In this document: positions 50,298-62,042 of the stretch, piece by piece
Layout: each line of letters begins with the position of its first letter
How positions within the stretch are numbered: position 1 is the first letter of the stretch
DNA from: Deltaproteobacteria bacterium
GTDB lineage: Bacteria > Myxococcota > Myxococcia > Myxococcales > 40CM-4-68-19
Length of the DNA stretch: 64,000 nt
Assembly (NCBI GenBank): GCA_005879805.1
Contig: VBKL01000053.1
Location: forward strand, 1-64,000
Direction of reading: 5' to 3'
Notes under the pieces: model-generated
Seen by the model: only the letters and a program-made list of their open reading frames with translations
The model's database searches: none
What the model was told of the DNA's origin: nothing
Position numbers and translations under genes: made by a program

Positions 50298-50951
50298 TCA
50301 AGGCTCTTCGCCGGCGAGGATCAGCCAGCGCCCACCGCGACCCTGGGCGTCGGTGATCACCGAGCAAATCTGCTTCTCTCCGGAGTCCTCGACGTCCCAC
50401 GGACCGTCGTACGACCATCGTGCGTCGCACCGGTTCTCGTGGCAGTTCTTCTGCACCGGAACCCCAAGACTGCGCAGCGCCGCATCGCGGAGGGCAGGAT
50501 CCCGCGATACGGCTGCCGCACAGGCGCCGCGGAACTCCGCCGGCTTGCAGAGCGGGCGACCCGAGGCGTGGCACGCCCGCAGCTCGTGCAGTGCCCAACG
50601 CTCTTGCACCTTGCGCGCGCCGAGGAGGACGCCGGTGACCGCGATGGTGACGACCCACGGGCCGACCACGCCGAGGGCGGTCCATCCATAGCGCTCGGAC
50701 CGCCTGCGTCCGAGGATCAGCCCGGTGACGCCGCCGACGAGGAGTCCCGTCACCGAGGCGAAGAGGAGCCAGCGCAGCAGCGAGTCGCCGGTCGGCACCG
50801 GGCCTTCGAACCAGCGCTGCAGCCCCGTGGCCCCCGCCAGCGCAGCGAGGGGCACCAGGAAGATCGCCAGCATCCGCCACGGGAGCGGACGACCGGGTGG
50901 TCCGCCCTGCGGACTACGCTCGCCGGCGGAGCTGGACTCCTCCGGCGTCAC
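50298..50951 (-). CDS. Hypothetical membrane protein
   Basis: 217 aa with hydrophobic helices near N-terminus. Confidence 0.6.
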   Translation of the reverse strand: MTPEESSSAGERSPQGGPPGRPLPWRMLAIFLVPLAALAGATGLQRWFEGPVPTGDSLLRWLLFASVTGLLVGGVTGLILGRRRSERYGWTALGVVGPWVVTIAVTGVLLGARKVQERWALHELRACHASGRPLCKPAEFRGACAAAVSRDPALRDAALRSLGVPVQKNCHENRCDARWSYDGPWDVEDSGEKQICSVITDAQGRGGRWLILAGEEP

Positions 50952-51637
50952 CCATGCGCCGCTTCGCCCTGCTTGCGGGCGCGGGGCCCGAGGAAGGGCT
51001 TGTCGAAGTCGTAGATGTTCTCGATGCTCACGTTGCGGAACCGCTCCGACTGGAGCTGCATCCGCTCCAGCTCCCAGAGCAGGTCGCGCACCGGGATCTG
51101 GCCCTGCTTCTTGCGCCGCTTCACCTCGCGCAGGATGGCCCGCCGCATCTCCCGCGGGTGGTAGGTGAACGAGCTGGAGAAGTGGAAGGTGCCGGCCAAC
51201 GGGACGAGGCGAGCCTCGAAAAGGTCGCCCACTTCGAGCCCGTGCATCTGCCGGCGCTCGGTGACGTTGAAATTGTCGCCGGTCACGACGTCGCGCACCC
51301 GTACCTGGCCCTGCTTGGGCGGCCGCAAGAAGCCGCGGCGGCCGCGATACTCGTAGAGCCCGATGCGCGACTGGGTGAGACCCATGATCACGTCCTTGTC
51401 GCGGGCTTCCAGCGTCGCCCCCTGCTCCTGCAGGAAGCGCTGCACCGGGGAGCTGCCGCTCTTCTGCCGATCGAGGAGGTACCAGTTGAAGAAGGCCTGC
51501 ATGCGCTGCTCGAAGCAGCGGTCGTCCTCGTGCACCTCGCCGCCCGTGCCGCCGAAGTACTCCTTCTTCGCGTCGACGATGTCGTTGACGTCGCGCGCGG
51601 CCCAGGCGAGCAGCTGATCGATCTGCGGCTGCACCAT
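50948..51637 (-). CDS. Conserved-looking hypothetical protein
   Basis: 229 aa ORF in minus-strand operon with carA. Confidence 0.65.
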   Translation of the reverse strand: MVQPQIDQLLAWAARDVNDIVDAKKEYFGGTGGEVHEDDRCFEQRMQAFFNWYLLDRQKSGSSPVQRFLQEQGATLEARDKDVIMGLTQSRIGLYEYRGRRGFLRPPKQGQVRVRDVVTGDNFNVTERRQMHGLEVGDLFEARLVPLAGTFHFSSSFTYHPREMRRAILREVKRRKKQGQIPVRDLLWELERMQLQSERFRNVSIENIYDFDKPFLGPRARKQGEAAHG

Positions 51638-51640
51638 GGC

Positions 51641-52734
51641 CTAGCGCTCGATCATCTGAAGGAACCGGCGGAACAGGTACCGCGAGTCGTGCGGACCCGG
51701 GCTGTCCTCGGGATGGTACTGCACGGCGAACATCCGCGCCTCCGGCACGGCGATCCCTTCGACCGTGCCGTCGTAGAGGTTTCGATGGGTGACGATCGCC
51801 TTTCCGCGAACGCTCGCCTCCTCGGTCGAGAAGCCATGGTTCTGGGAGGTCATGTCGATGGAGTTTCCCACTAGATCGCGCACGGGATGGTTGGCCCCGC
51901 GATGGCCGAACTTGAGCTTGTACGTCTTGCCCCCGACCGCCAGCGAAAGGATCTGGTGGCCGAGGCAGATGCCTAGCACAGGCACCTTGCCGAGCAACTC
52001 CGCCGCCTGCCGATCGGCACCCGTCACCGCGGCTGGATCGCCGGGCCCGTTGGAGAGGACCACCCCGGCCGGCTTGCGCGCGAGGATGTCGGAGGCCTTG
52101 GTTTGCGACGGCACCACCGTGACGCGGAAGCCGGTATCGACGAGCTGGCGGAGGATGCCGCGCTTCACGCCGTAGTCGACCACCACCACGTCATGTCGCG
52201 CAGGCTCCGGTTTCCGGCCGAGGACGCCCTCGTTCCACTCGTAGGCAGTCCTGGTGCTCACCTTGGTAGCGAGATCCTGTCCTTCCATGCCGGGAAGCTT
52301 GCGGGCCTTCTCCACCAGCGCCTGCGCCGACGATCCGGAAGAATCGATGATCCCCTGCTGCGCTCCGGCGCTGCGGAGAACCCGCACGAGGCGACGGGTG
52401 TCGACGCCCTCGATGCCGACCACGCCGTGCCCGGTGAGCCAGGCGAGGAAGGGCTCGTCGCTGCGCCAGTTGCTCGGCTCGCGACACACGCGCCGGGCGA
52501 CGAATCCGGGCACCTGCGGCACGGGCGCCTGCTCGTCGCCGTGGTGGACGCCGTAATTGCCCAGTTCGGCGACGGTGAAGGTGACGATCTGCCCTGCGTA
52601 GGACGGGTCGGTGAGGATCTCCTGGTAGCCGGTGTGGCTGGTGTTGAAGACCACCTCGCCCGCCGCCTCGCCGGAGGCGCCGCAGGCAAAGCCCTCGAAG
52701 ACGTCGCCCGAGGCGAGCGCGAGCGTAGCCTTCT

Positions 52735-52738
<4 letters not shown>
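51641..52738 (-). CDS. carA: Carbamoyl-phosphate synthase small subunit
   Basis: KATLALASGDVFEGFACGASGEAAGEVVFNTSHTGYQEILTDPSYAGQIV...PVLGICLGHQILSLAVGGKTYKLKFGHRGANHPV. Confidence 0.96.
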
Positions 52739-54095
<1,357 letters not shown>

Positions 54096-54099
<4 letters not shown>

Positions 54100-54959
54100 G
54101 CGGACACCCGCGCGCGAAGGCAGAGAGCCAGCGCCGCCATGCGAACGGCGACTCCGCTGTCCACCTGATCCATCACCAGGCTGCGATCGCTGTCGAGCAC
54201 TTCGGGCGAAAGCTCGACCCCGCGGTTCACTGGACCCGGATGGAGCACGACCGATCCCGGCGGCAAGAGCTCCAGCGTCTTCGGCGTCAGCCCCCAGACG
54301 CGTGAGTAGTCGCGGGCGCCGGGGATGCGGGCGTCGGCGATGCGTTCCTGCTGGATGCGCAAGGCCATCACCGCGTCGGCGCCGCGGAGCGCGTCGGCGA
54401 GGGAGCGGGCCACCTCGCAGCCGAGCTTTTCGATTCCGGCGGGCATCAGCGTCGAGGGTCCCGCCACCCGGACCTTGGCTCCGAGCTTGCTCAGGCAATG
54501 CACGTTGGAGCGTGCCACGCGGCTGTGGGCGATGTCGCCGACGATGGCGATCGACTTGCCTGCGAGCGATCCGAGGCGCTCGCGCAAAGTGAGCGCGTCG
54601 AGCAATGCCTGGGTCGGGTGCTCGTGGAATCCATCGCCGGCATTGATCACCGTCGACTGCACGACCCGGGCAACCGCCCGCGAGGCGCCGGCGCAAGGAT
54701 GCCGGACGACCAGCACGTCGGCACCGATCGCCTCCAGGTTGCGGACCGTGTCGGCGAGCGACTCGCCCTTGGAGACGCTGGAGGCGTCCTTCTGGAAGCT
54801 GAGCACGTCCGCGCCGAGGGCGTGGGCGGCCATCTCGAACGAGCTGCGCGTCCGCGTGCTGGCCTCGAAGAACAGCGTCACCACCGCCTTGCGCGCGAGG
54901 AGGTCGCGGCGCGACGGCGCCGGCTTTCCCGCCCGCTCCGCCGCGCGCTCGTGCTTGAA
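54096..54959 (-). CDS. pyrB: Aspartate carbamoyltransferase, apparently lacking its N-terminal ~25 residues
   Basis: FKHERAAERAGKPAPSRRDLLARKAVVTLFFEASTRTRSSFEMAAHALGADVL...HPTQALLDALTL; no normal N-terminus upstream, abuts truncated phosphoesterase. Confidence 0.85.
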
Positions 54960-55545
54960 GCGGGCAGTCGCGCGGCTGGCCGCAGCTTCCGATGCTGCAC
55001 AGGTACTTGTTGCCGTCCTCGATGCGGACCTGCTCCTCCCACACGTCCCGCACGTCCGGTCCGAGCAGGAAGGCGCGCTGCAGATGCGAGTGTCCGATGA
55101 AGGTGAGGTGGGGCAATTCGCCGGGTGTGCGCAGGACGAGATCTTCGGCCTGCTCGAGCGCGAAGACGTATTCGAAGGCCGCCGGGTCCCTCGGACTGGC
55201 GTGGCCGTAGAGGACGTTCCCTTCCGGCTGAGTGTAGGGGAGCGAGCGCAGCCAGGTGAGGTTTTCCCGGGTCAGCCGCGCCGCGGTCCAGTCGAGCACT
55301 TCGCGCGCGGCGGCGTAGTAGTAGCTGTAGTCCATCCGTCCGGCGACCGCGGCGTCGTGGTTCCCGAGCACCGAGAACGCGCAGCGCTTGCGGACGAGAT
55401 CGCACGCCTCGTTGGGATTGGCGCCGTAACCGACGGTGTCGCCCAGGCACACGAAACGATCGGCTCCGCCCTGCTCGGCCGCCGCTACGCACGCAGTGAG
55501 CGCTTCGATGTTGGCGTGCACGTCGGTGAGGATGGCGGTCCGCAT
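54960..55545 (-). pseudogene. Metallophosphoesterase (YfcE/MJ0936-like) truncated at C-terminus at the pyrB junction
   Basis: MRTAILTDVHANIEALTACVAAAEQGGADRFVCLGDTVGYGANPNEAC...GNHDAAVAG...GNKYLCSIGSCGQPRDC then homology stops. Confidence 0.7.
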
Positions 55546-55616
55546 CGCGGCGGGGATTGTGAGTACACCGCGCTCCAGAGCGGTGCAACAACCCAAATCA
55601 TGCTAGTTGCGAGGGG

Positions 55617-56186
55617 ATGCGGGCCCTCCCCTTCGCCCTCGCGTCGCTCGTGGCGCTCCCCTTGCTCGCGGCCCCCCTGGAAGTCGAGCTCGGAGGCGGC
55701 ATCGGCAGGGTCCTCAACGGGTCCTACCCCTGGGCTCCGATCGCCTCCGCCCGCCTCGGATCGAGCTCCCCCGGGTTCCGGCCTGGATTCCGGATCTTCG
55801 GGGCGGCGGGCCCTTCGGGAGGCGACGCGGTCCTGCTCCCGGGAGCGAGCGGCAAGGCCGGTTACCAGGCTCTGGCGTTCCTCCTCGACCTCCGCTACTC
55901 ACGATCCTTCGTCTACGCGTCGGGCGGGGTCGGGATCGGGCAGGTCTTCAGCCTCCAGCGCTCCCTCTCCTTCGAGCAGTTCCCGCTGACAGGCAGCCCC
56001 AACGTCGCGCTGCAAGCAAACCTCGGAATCCGGACCTCGGCCTATCCGCGGGTGGGCCTCGAGAGCGGCCTGACGATGTGGAGCGGAATCAAGCGCGAGG
56101 GCCGTGCGGGCGCCGGACCCGGGCCGGAAACCGACATCCGGAAGCTCGGGGCACACTTCCTCTTCACCCTCGCGTTCGGGGGCTGA
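55617..56186 (+). CDS. Hypothetical outer-membrane beta-barrel-like protein
   Basis: Signal peptide MRALPFALASLVALPLLAAP; alternating hydrophobic strands. Confidence 0.6.
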   Translation: MRALPFALASLVALPLLAAPLEVELGGGIGRVLNGSYPWAPIASARLGSSSPGFRPGFRIFGAAGPSGGDAVLLPGASGKAGYQALAFLLDLRYSRSFVYASGGVGIGQVFSLQRSLSFEQFPLTGSPNVALQANLGIRTSAYPRVGLESGLTMWSGIKREGRAGAGPGPETDIRKLGAHFLFTLAFGG

Positions 56187-56189
56187 GGC

Positions 56190-57110
56190 TTACGCGATCG
56201 ACGCGTGCAGGTTCTCGAACTCCGTGAGCTCGCGGAAGCGCTGGTAGCGCGCCCGCACTTCGGCGAGCGTCAGGTCGCGCAACCGATCGAGCGAGAACGC
56301 TTCCACGGTGAACGAGGCGATGGTGCAGCCCATCACGACCGCCTGACGGAGATCCCGCAGGTCATCTTTGCCCAGACGATCGAGGAGCCCGAGAAAGCCG
56401 CCCGCGAAGGTGTCGCCCGCCCCGGTCGGATCGGCCACGGCGGCGAGGGGAAAGGCGGGCGCGTAGAACGCTTCCTTTCCGGAGATGAGGAACGCGCCGT
56501 ACTCGCCGCGCTTGATGCAGACCGCCCGCGGCCCCATCTGCTCGATGGCGGCGGCCGCCTTGACGATGTTGGCCTCGCCGGCAAGCTGCCGCGCCTCGGC
56601 GTCGTTGACGAGGAGGACGTCGATGCGGGGGAGCAGCCGCAAGAGCGCGTCGCGCTTCCCTTCGATCCAGAAGTTCATCGTATCGGCGCAGACGAGCTTG
56701 GGCCGCTGCACCTGGTCGAGGACCCGCATCTGCAGCACGGGATCGATGTTGCCGAGGAAGACGCGGTCCGCCTTCTGCGCCCGCTCGTCGAGCTTGGGCT
56801 CGAAATCGGCGAAGACGTTGAGCTGGGTGTCGAGGGTCTGAGCGGTGTTGAGATCGAATCCGTAGCGCCCCTTCCACCGGAAGGTCTTGCCCCGCACCCG
56901 CTCGAGCCCCTCCAGCGAGACCCCGCGGGCACGCAGGAATTCGAGCTGCGCGAGAGGGAAGTCCTCACCGACGACTCCCACTACCGAAACGGGCGTGAGG
57001 AGGCTCGCCGCCGCGGAGAAATACGTGGCGCTCCCTCCCAGGACCTCTTCGCGCGCGCCGAAGGGGGTCTCCACCGAATCGAGCGCGACGCTTCCGACGA
57101 CGAGCAGCAC
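56190..57110 (-). CDS. PfkB family sugar/nucleoside kinase
   Basis: VLLVVGSVALDSVETPFGAREEVLGGSATYFSAAASLL...DPTGAGDTFAGGFLGLL. Confidence 0.9.
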   Translation of the reverse strand: MLLVVGSVALDSVETPFGAREEVLGGSATYFSAAASLLTPVSVVGVVGEDFPLAQLEFLRARGVSLEGLERVRGKTFRWKGRYGFDLNTAQTLDTQLNVFADFEPKLDERAQKADRVFLGNIDPVLQMRVLDQVQRPKLVCADTMNFWIEGKRDALLRLLPRIDVLLVNDAEARQLAGEANIVKAAAAIEQMGPRAVCIKRGEYGAFLISGKEAFYAPAFPLAAVADPTGAGDTFAGGFLGLLDRLGKDDLRDLRQAVVMGCTIASFTVEAFSLDRLRDLTLAEVRARYQRFRELTEFENLHASIA

Positions 57111-58307
57111 TCAGCGACTCCTTCCGTATGCTCCGCCCTGCGGGCTCCGCGCGTCCCGGGCAAAGCCGGCTCCTCCGGGTTCCTGCCCCTGGATGGCGAG
57201 CTGGCCGCACGCGGCCGAGATGTCGCGCCCCCGGTTCTTGCGGACCATCGCCGCGAGCCCATGCTTCTCGAGGATGCCGCGGAACGCCTGCACGCGCTCC
57301 GTTCCCGGGTCGCCGAACCCGAGGCCCGGATTCTCGTTGTAGGGGATCAGGTTGACCTTGGCGGGAATGCCCTGCAGCAGCGCGGCAAGACGGTGCGCGT
57401 CGCCGTCGGTGTCGTTCACGTCCCGCAGCATCACGTATTCGAAGGTGATCCGGCGGCCGTACTTCATGGGGAAGGTCCTGCAGGCGTCGAGCAGCGCCGC
57501 GATGTTCCACTTGCGGTCGACGGGCATCAACTTCGCGCGATCCTCGTCGGTCGTGGCGTTGAGCGAGACGGCGAGCTTCACCTGGGTCTCCTCGCCGAGA
57601 CGCTGGATGTTGGGGACCAGCCCGCTGGTGGAAACCGTGACGTGCCGGTGGCTGAAGTTCGCGCCCTGGTCATCGAGGAGAAGCTCGAGGGAGCGCTTCA
57701 CGTTCTCGTAGTTGTGGAGGGGCTCTCCCATTCCCATGTAGACGAGGTTCGTGAGCGGCCGCTGCGGGTCCATGGTGGCGTCGCCGAGCGCGCGCAGGTC
57801 GGCGTTGACGCGATAGACCTGATCGGCGATTTCACCCGGAGTGAGATCGCGCTTCAGGCCCATGGTCGCGGTGAGGCAGAACCCGCATCCCATCGCGCAG
57901 CCGACCTGGGTGGAAACGCACAGCGTGCGGCGAACGCGGCGCGACGGGATCGTGTCTGCCTCAGCCGGATCCTCGGGATCGAAGCTGTCGGGACCCGTCT
58001 CGTCCGGCATGTAGACGGATTCGATGAGCATCCCGTCGGCGGTGCGCAGGCGATATTTGCGCGTGCCATCGCGGGAAACCTGCACGCCGTCGATCTCCAG
58101 CGTCGTGAGCCGCGCCTCCTCGGCCAGCCGCTCGCGGAAGGCGCCCGGGAGATCGGTCATATCGTCGAGGGAGGCGGCGCCCTTGTGGTGGAGCCAGCGG
58201 AAGAGCTGCCGGGCGCGGAAAGGACGCTCTCCGAGACGCTCGACGAGGGCGGAAAGCTCGGCGGGCGTCATCGAGCGGAGATCGGGCTTTTCGGCGATGG
58301 GAAGCAC
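57111..58307 (-). CDS. rlmN: 23S rRNA (adenine(2503)-C(2))-methyltransferase RlmN
   Basis: CVSTQVGCAMGCGFCLTATMGLKRDLTPGEIADQV...NLVYMGMGEPLHNYENV...ISAACGQLA. Confidence 0.95.
   Translation of the reverse strand: MLPIAEKPDLRSMTPAELSALVERLGERPFRARQLFRWLHHKGAASLDDMTDLPGAFRERLAEEARLTTLEIDGVQVSRDGTRKYRLRTADGMLIESVYMPDETGPDSFDPEDPAEADTIPSRRVRRTLCVSTQVGCAMGCGFCLTATMGLKRDLTPGEIADQVYRVNADLRALGDATMDPQRPLTNLVYMGMGEPLHNYENVKRSLELLLDDQGANFSHRHVTVSTSGLVPNIQRLGEETQVKLAVSLNATTDEDRAKLMPVDRKWNIAALLDACRTFPMKYGRRITFEYVMLRDVNDTDGDAHRLAALLQGIPAKVNLIPYNENPGLGFGDPGTERVQAFRGILEKHGLAAMVRKNRGRDISAACGQLAIQGQEPGGAGFARDARSPQGGAYGRSR
57125..57176 (-). repeat. Dispersed repeat copy C, read through by the rlmN 3' end
   Basis: cgtatgctccgccctgcgggctccgcgcgtcccgggcaaagccggctcctcc. 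Confidence 0.87.
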
Positions 58308-58308
58308 C

Positions 58309-59652
58309 TCAGTGGACCTTGGGAGCCGGCGGAGTGGAGACGAGCACTGTGGGCTTCTCGGCGGGCTTGCGCGCTACTTCCACCTTCAGGACGCGGCGCT
58401 CGTCGGCCGCTTTGACGGTGAAGGTGAGGCCGCCCCAGACCACGAGCGATCCGCTCGGCGGCACCCGGCCGGCGGTGGCGGTGAGAAATCCGCCCAGCGT
58501 CTCGTAGTCACCCTCTTCCGGAAAATCGACGCCGAGGTGTTCCTCGACCTCGCGCAGCGAGACCGCGCCATCGGCGAGGATCACGCCGTCGCTCTGCACG
58601 CGAAGCTTCTTCTCCTCGACGTCGCTCTCGTCGTGGATCTCGCCGACGATCTCCTCCACCACGTCCTCGAGGGTGACGATGCCGCTCGTGCCGCCGAACT
58701 CGTCCACCACGATGGCGATGTGGGTCTTGCGCCGCTGCATCTCGGCGAGGAGCCGCGAGACCTTCATCACCTCCGGGACGAAGAACGGCCGCTTCACGTA
58801 CTTGGCGAGCTGGAAGTGGTCAGGGTCGAGCCCTTTGCGCAGGTCGGCCAGCATGAGCTTCACGTAGAGGATGCCGACCACCTCGTCCATCGTCCCGCGG
58901 TAGACGGGGATGCGGGAGAGCTCGCTCTCGGTCGCGAGCTTCATCACGTCTTCGTAGCTCGCTGCCTCCTCCAGCGCGACCACCTGCGTGCGCGGGAGCA
59001 TGATTTCCTTCACCAGCACCTCGGTGAAGGCGAGCACCGAGCTGAGGAGCCGCTCCTTCACCTTGTCGAGCGACCCTTGCCGGGCGCCGAGCTCGATGAG
59101 GTATTCCAGCTCTTGCGAGGTCACCGATTCACCGCCCGTCTCCACCTTGATTGCGCGGGAAAGCCCGCGCGGGATCTGCACGAAGAGCCAGGCGAGGGGC
59201 CAGAGCAGGAAATAGACGATCGCGACCAGCGGCATGAGCGCCAGGGCGAACCCCGTCGCGTGGCGCTTGGCGAAGGTCTTGGGCGTGATCTCCCCGAAGA
59301 TGAGGAGCACGAGCGTGGTCAGGCCCGTGAAGAGCACCAGGCCGTTGGAGAAGCCCATCTGGTCGGCGACGAGCGCGGTGATGGAGCCCATTCCCACGTT
59401 CACCAGCGTCGCGCCGAGGAGGAGCGCGGAGAGGATGCGTTCCGGGTGCCGCTGCCAGAGCTTGAGGAGCGCGCCGCGCCAGCCCCGGGTCTCGGTCAGG
59501 TGCTGGACGCGCGCCTCTCCGAGCGCGGTGAGCGCCGTCTCGGCCGACGAGAAGAAGCCGGCGAGAAAGAGTCCCGCGACGAGCAGGATCCATTGCCAGT
59601 CGTGTACCACCGGTCGGTTATAGGACGTCGGGCGCGGAGCCGCCTCTTCCAC
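58309..59652 (-). CDS. CNNM/CorC-HlyC family protein (DUF21, CBS pair, CorC_HlyC)
   Basis: AGLFLAGFFSSAETALTALGEARVQHL...VKEIMLPRTQVVALEE...HIAIVVDEFGGTSGIVTLEDVVEEIVGEIHDE; start uncertain. Confidence 0.92.
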   Translation of the reverse strand: MEEAAPRPTSYNRPVVHDWQWILLVAGLFLAGFFSSAETALTALGEARVQHLTETRGWRGALLKLWQRHPERILSALLLGATLVNVGMGSITALVADQMGFSNGLVLFTGLTTLVLLIFGEITPKTFAKRHATGFALALMPLVAIVYFLLWPLAWLFVQIPRGLSRAIKVETGGESVTSQELEYLIELGARQGSLDKVKERLLSSVLAFTEVLVKEIMLPRTQVVALEEAASYEDVMKLATESELSRIPVYRGTMDEVVGILYVKLMLADLRKGLDPDHFQLAKYVKRPFFVPEVMKVSRLLAEMQRRKTHIAIVVDEFGGTSGIVTLEDVVEEIVGEIHDESDVEEKKLRVQSDGVILADGAVSLREVEEHLGVDFPEEGDYETLGGFLTATAGRVPPSGSLVVWGGLTFTVKAADERRVLKVEVARKPAEKPTVLVSTPPAPKVH

Positions 59653-59697
59653 GCCCGGAAGTCCCCTCCACGGGGGGCCGGGCGGGGGGCTGGAAGG

Positions 59698-60138
59698 CTA
59701 GCGCTTCTTCCAGTCGTATCGGACGAGGTCGGTCTGGGCGAAGAACCAGGCGATCTCGTTGCGGGCGTTTTCCGCCGAATCGGAGCCGTGCGCGCTGTTC
59801 GCCTCGATGCTCTTGGCGAAGAGCTTGCGGATGGTGCCCTCGGCCGCCTTGGCGGGGTCCGTTGCGCCCATCACCTCCCGGTTCTTGGCCACCGCGTTCT
59901 CGCCCTCCAGGACCTGGACGATGACCGGCCCGCTCGTCATGTACTCGACGAGCGACTTGAAGAAGGGGCGTTCCTTGTGGACGGCGTAGAAGCCTTCCGC
60001 CTCGGGGCGCGTGAGGTGCATCATCTTCATCGCCACCGGCTTGAGCCCGGCTTCCTCGAGCTTCGTCAGGATCTTGCCGATGACCCCTTGCTGGAGGGCG
60101 TCTGGCTTGAGAATGCTCAGCGTCCGTTCGACCGCCAT
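59698..60138 (-). CDS. ndk: Nucleoside diphosphate kinase
   Basis: [42 protein letters not shown]...[20 protein letters not shown]. Confidence 0.96.
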   Translation of the reverse strand: MAVERTLSILKPDALQQGVIGKILTKLEEAGLKPVAMKMMHLTRPEAEGFYAVHKERPFFKSLVEYMTSGPVIVQVLEGENAVAKNREVMGATDPAKAAEGTIRKLFAKSIEANSAHGSDSAENARNEIAWFFAQTDLVRYDWKKR

Positions 60139-60200
60139 GGCCTCGCTCCTTATTGCAAGGGTCGCGCTGCTACCACGGCCGATGGGCCGCGGGCAACCCC

Positions 60201-60563
60201 TTAGCGGGCGCCGGTCCAGAGCAGGACCAGGGCCACGAGAGCGGGCAACGCCTGCACGTAGAAGATGCGCCGGGTGACAGTCACCGCGCCGAAGATTCCG
60301 GCAAGAGCGACGCAAGCGAGGAAGAAGGTTGCCCGTGGCGCGAAGTCGGTGCGCGAGAAGACCGCCCAGAGGAGCCCCGCGGCGAGGAAGCCGTTGTAGA
60401 GACCCTGGTTCTGCGCGAGCTGCGCTGTGGCCTCGGCTTTCTCTGTGGTCATTCCGAACAGCTTCCTCGCCCGCGTGCGCCAGAGGAACATCTCGAGGAC
60501 GAGGAAGTAGAAATGAAGCAGGGCGATCAACAACTTGAGGATCTGAGCGAGGGAGTTCGCCAT
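60201..60563 (-). CDS. DUF1304 family membrane protein
   Basis: [57 protein letters not shown]. Confidence 0.88.
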   Translation of the reverse strand: MANSLAQILKLLIALLHFYFLVLEMFLWRTRARKLFGMTTEKAEATAQLAQNQGLYNGFLAAGLLWAVFSRTDFAPRATFFLACVALAGIFGAVTVTRRIFYVQALPALVALVLLWTGAR

Positions 60564-60589
60564 TGCGAGCGGCGAGCCGACTGCGCCAT

Positions 60590-60922
60590 CTACTCGCACA
60601 GCACCACTCGCTTTCGGTCGCTGTGGTACGCGTACGTCTTCCCCGAAGCCTGCAACTCGATGAGGTACCCCGGCGTCTCCACCTGCGCGTACATCGTGTC
60701 GGGCTTCGGGCAGCCCAGGCTTGCGTCCGGCCAGGTTCGCGGCTGGACCGAGACCTTCTTCACCGCGCGCTCCTCGATCCCGAGGCGCTTCGCCAGATCC
60801 GTTCGCGCCAGTCCGTAGAGACGATCGGAATCGCTCGACGCCCCGCCGTCGGACGATCGCTGCGTCTTCGGCACCGCCGTGTGGCCGGAGGCGAAGAGGA
60901 GAACCGCGAGCAGCATCGACAT
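60590..60922 (-). CDS. Hypothetical secreted protein
   Basis: [16 protein letters not shown]...[63 protein letters not shown]. Confidence 0.65.
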   Translation of the reverse strand: MSMLLAVLLFASGHTAVPKTQRSSDGGASSDSDRLYGLARTDLAKRLGIEERAVKKVSVQPRTWPDASLGCPKPDTMYAQVETPGYLIELQASGKTYAYHSDRKRVVLCE

Positions 60923-60962
60923 GCCGCCGACCGTACCTCTTTTGGGATCGATCGGGGACCCG

Positions 60963-61472
60963 CTATCGCCGCGAGACTGGCTTCCGCGATCCCGAAGGAC
61001 CCTTCGCCCTCGCCCGGCAAGCCGGACAGATGCCTTCGACCTGCACGCGCACGGCGCGCACCTCGAAACCCTGCGTTTCCTGCGGAGACACGCGGAGCGC
61101 GTCGAGGCGCGCGTCATGGAGGTCGATGACCTTCTTGCACGACACGCAGACGAGATGATGATGCGGGCGGCCCGCCCCCGTCCCCGGCAAGGCCGCCTCG
61201 TAGCGCCCCTGCTCGTGGAGCGTGTTCACGTCGCTGACCGCTCCGGCGGCGCGGAGCGCTTCCAGGTTCTTGTAGACGGTGGCGAGGGAAAGATTCGGCA
61301 GTTTCTCCCGCACCGCGAGGAAAAGCTGCTCCGCGGTCGGGTGATCGCGCGAGGCGGCGAGCGCGGCGAAGATGGCAAGGCGCTGCTCGGTCACGGCGAG
61401 CCCACGCGCGCGGAGGAGGGCCATGAACGTCGCCTCATCCATTCTCGGCGGGTTTTCTTTCCGGCGGGCCAC
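60963..61472 (-). CDS. Fur family transcriptional regulator (PerR-like)
   Basis: GLAVTEQRLAIFAALAASRDHPTAEQLFLAVREKLPNLSLATVYKNLEALRAAGAV...PHHHLVCVSCKKVIDL...CPAC. Confidence 0.92.
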   Translation of the reverse strand: MARRKENPPRMDEATFMALLRARGLAVTEQRLAIFAALAASRDHPTAEQLFLAVREKLPNLSLATVYKNLEALRAAGAVSDVNTLHEQGRYEAALPGTGAGRPHHHLVCVSCKKVIDLHDARLDALRVSPQETQGFEVRAVRVQVEGICPACRARAKGPSGSRKPVSRR

Positions 61473-61475
61473 GGT

Positions 61476-62042
61476 TCACCCCCCGAGGTCGATGGCGAGC
61501 GACTTCTTCGCCGCAGCGCCCAGCTCCGCGCGGTGCGAGTACGCAGGGTGATCGATGACGACAGCCAGCGGCCGCGCCGGATCGATGCGGCCGCCGACGG
61601 GAAAGCGCACGTACTGCACCGCCGACACGCGGCGTCCATCGTCGCGGCCCGGGTCGAAGTTTCCCCGCACGCGCCTGCCCTCCACCTCGACAAAGACGTG
61701 GTTGGCGAGGCCCGACAGCCGCGCAAGCTGCTCCTTCACCTCGGAGTCGCTTCCGGTGAGCTCGATGAGGAGCGTAGCCGAGAGCTCTCCGGGCCCGGGA
61801 AGCATGCCGTTGAAGCCCTCCAACTCCTCCTCGATCGCTTCGGGCGAGTCGATCCGCTCCACCCGCAGGACCTCCTGGACCTGGAACTTCACGGTCAGCC
61901 GGTTCTCGAACACGAAGGTCATGAACGGACCGACCGCCACGCGCCGATCCTGCTTGGCGGCGATGACGGCCTTGCGGAACTCGTCGCGCACGCCGTCGTA
62001 GTGCTTGAGCGGCCAGAGGTCTTTTCTCGTCAGCGGCTGCAT
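61476..62042 (-). CDS. DUF3501-like family protein
   Basis: MQPLTRKDLWPLKHYDGVRDEFRKAVIAAKQDRRVAVGPFMTFVFENRLTVKFQVQEVLRVERI. Confidence 0.85.
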   Translation of the reverse strand: MQPLTRKDLWPLKHYDGVRDEFRKAVIAAKQDRRVAVGPFMTFVFENRLTVKFQVQEVLRVERIDSPEAIEEELEGFNGMLPGPGELSATLLIELTGSDSEVKEQLARLSGLANHVFVEVEGRRVRGNFDPGRDDGRRVSAVQYVRFPVGGRIDPARPLAVVIDHPAYSHRAELGAAAKKSLAIDLGG

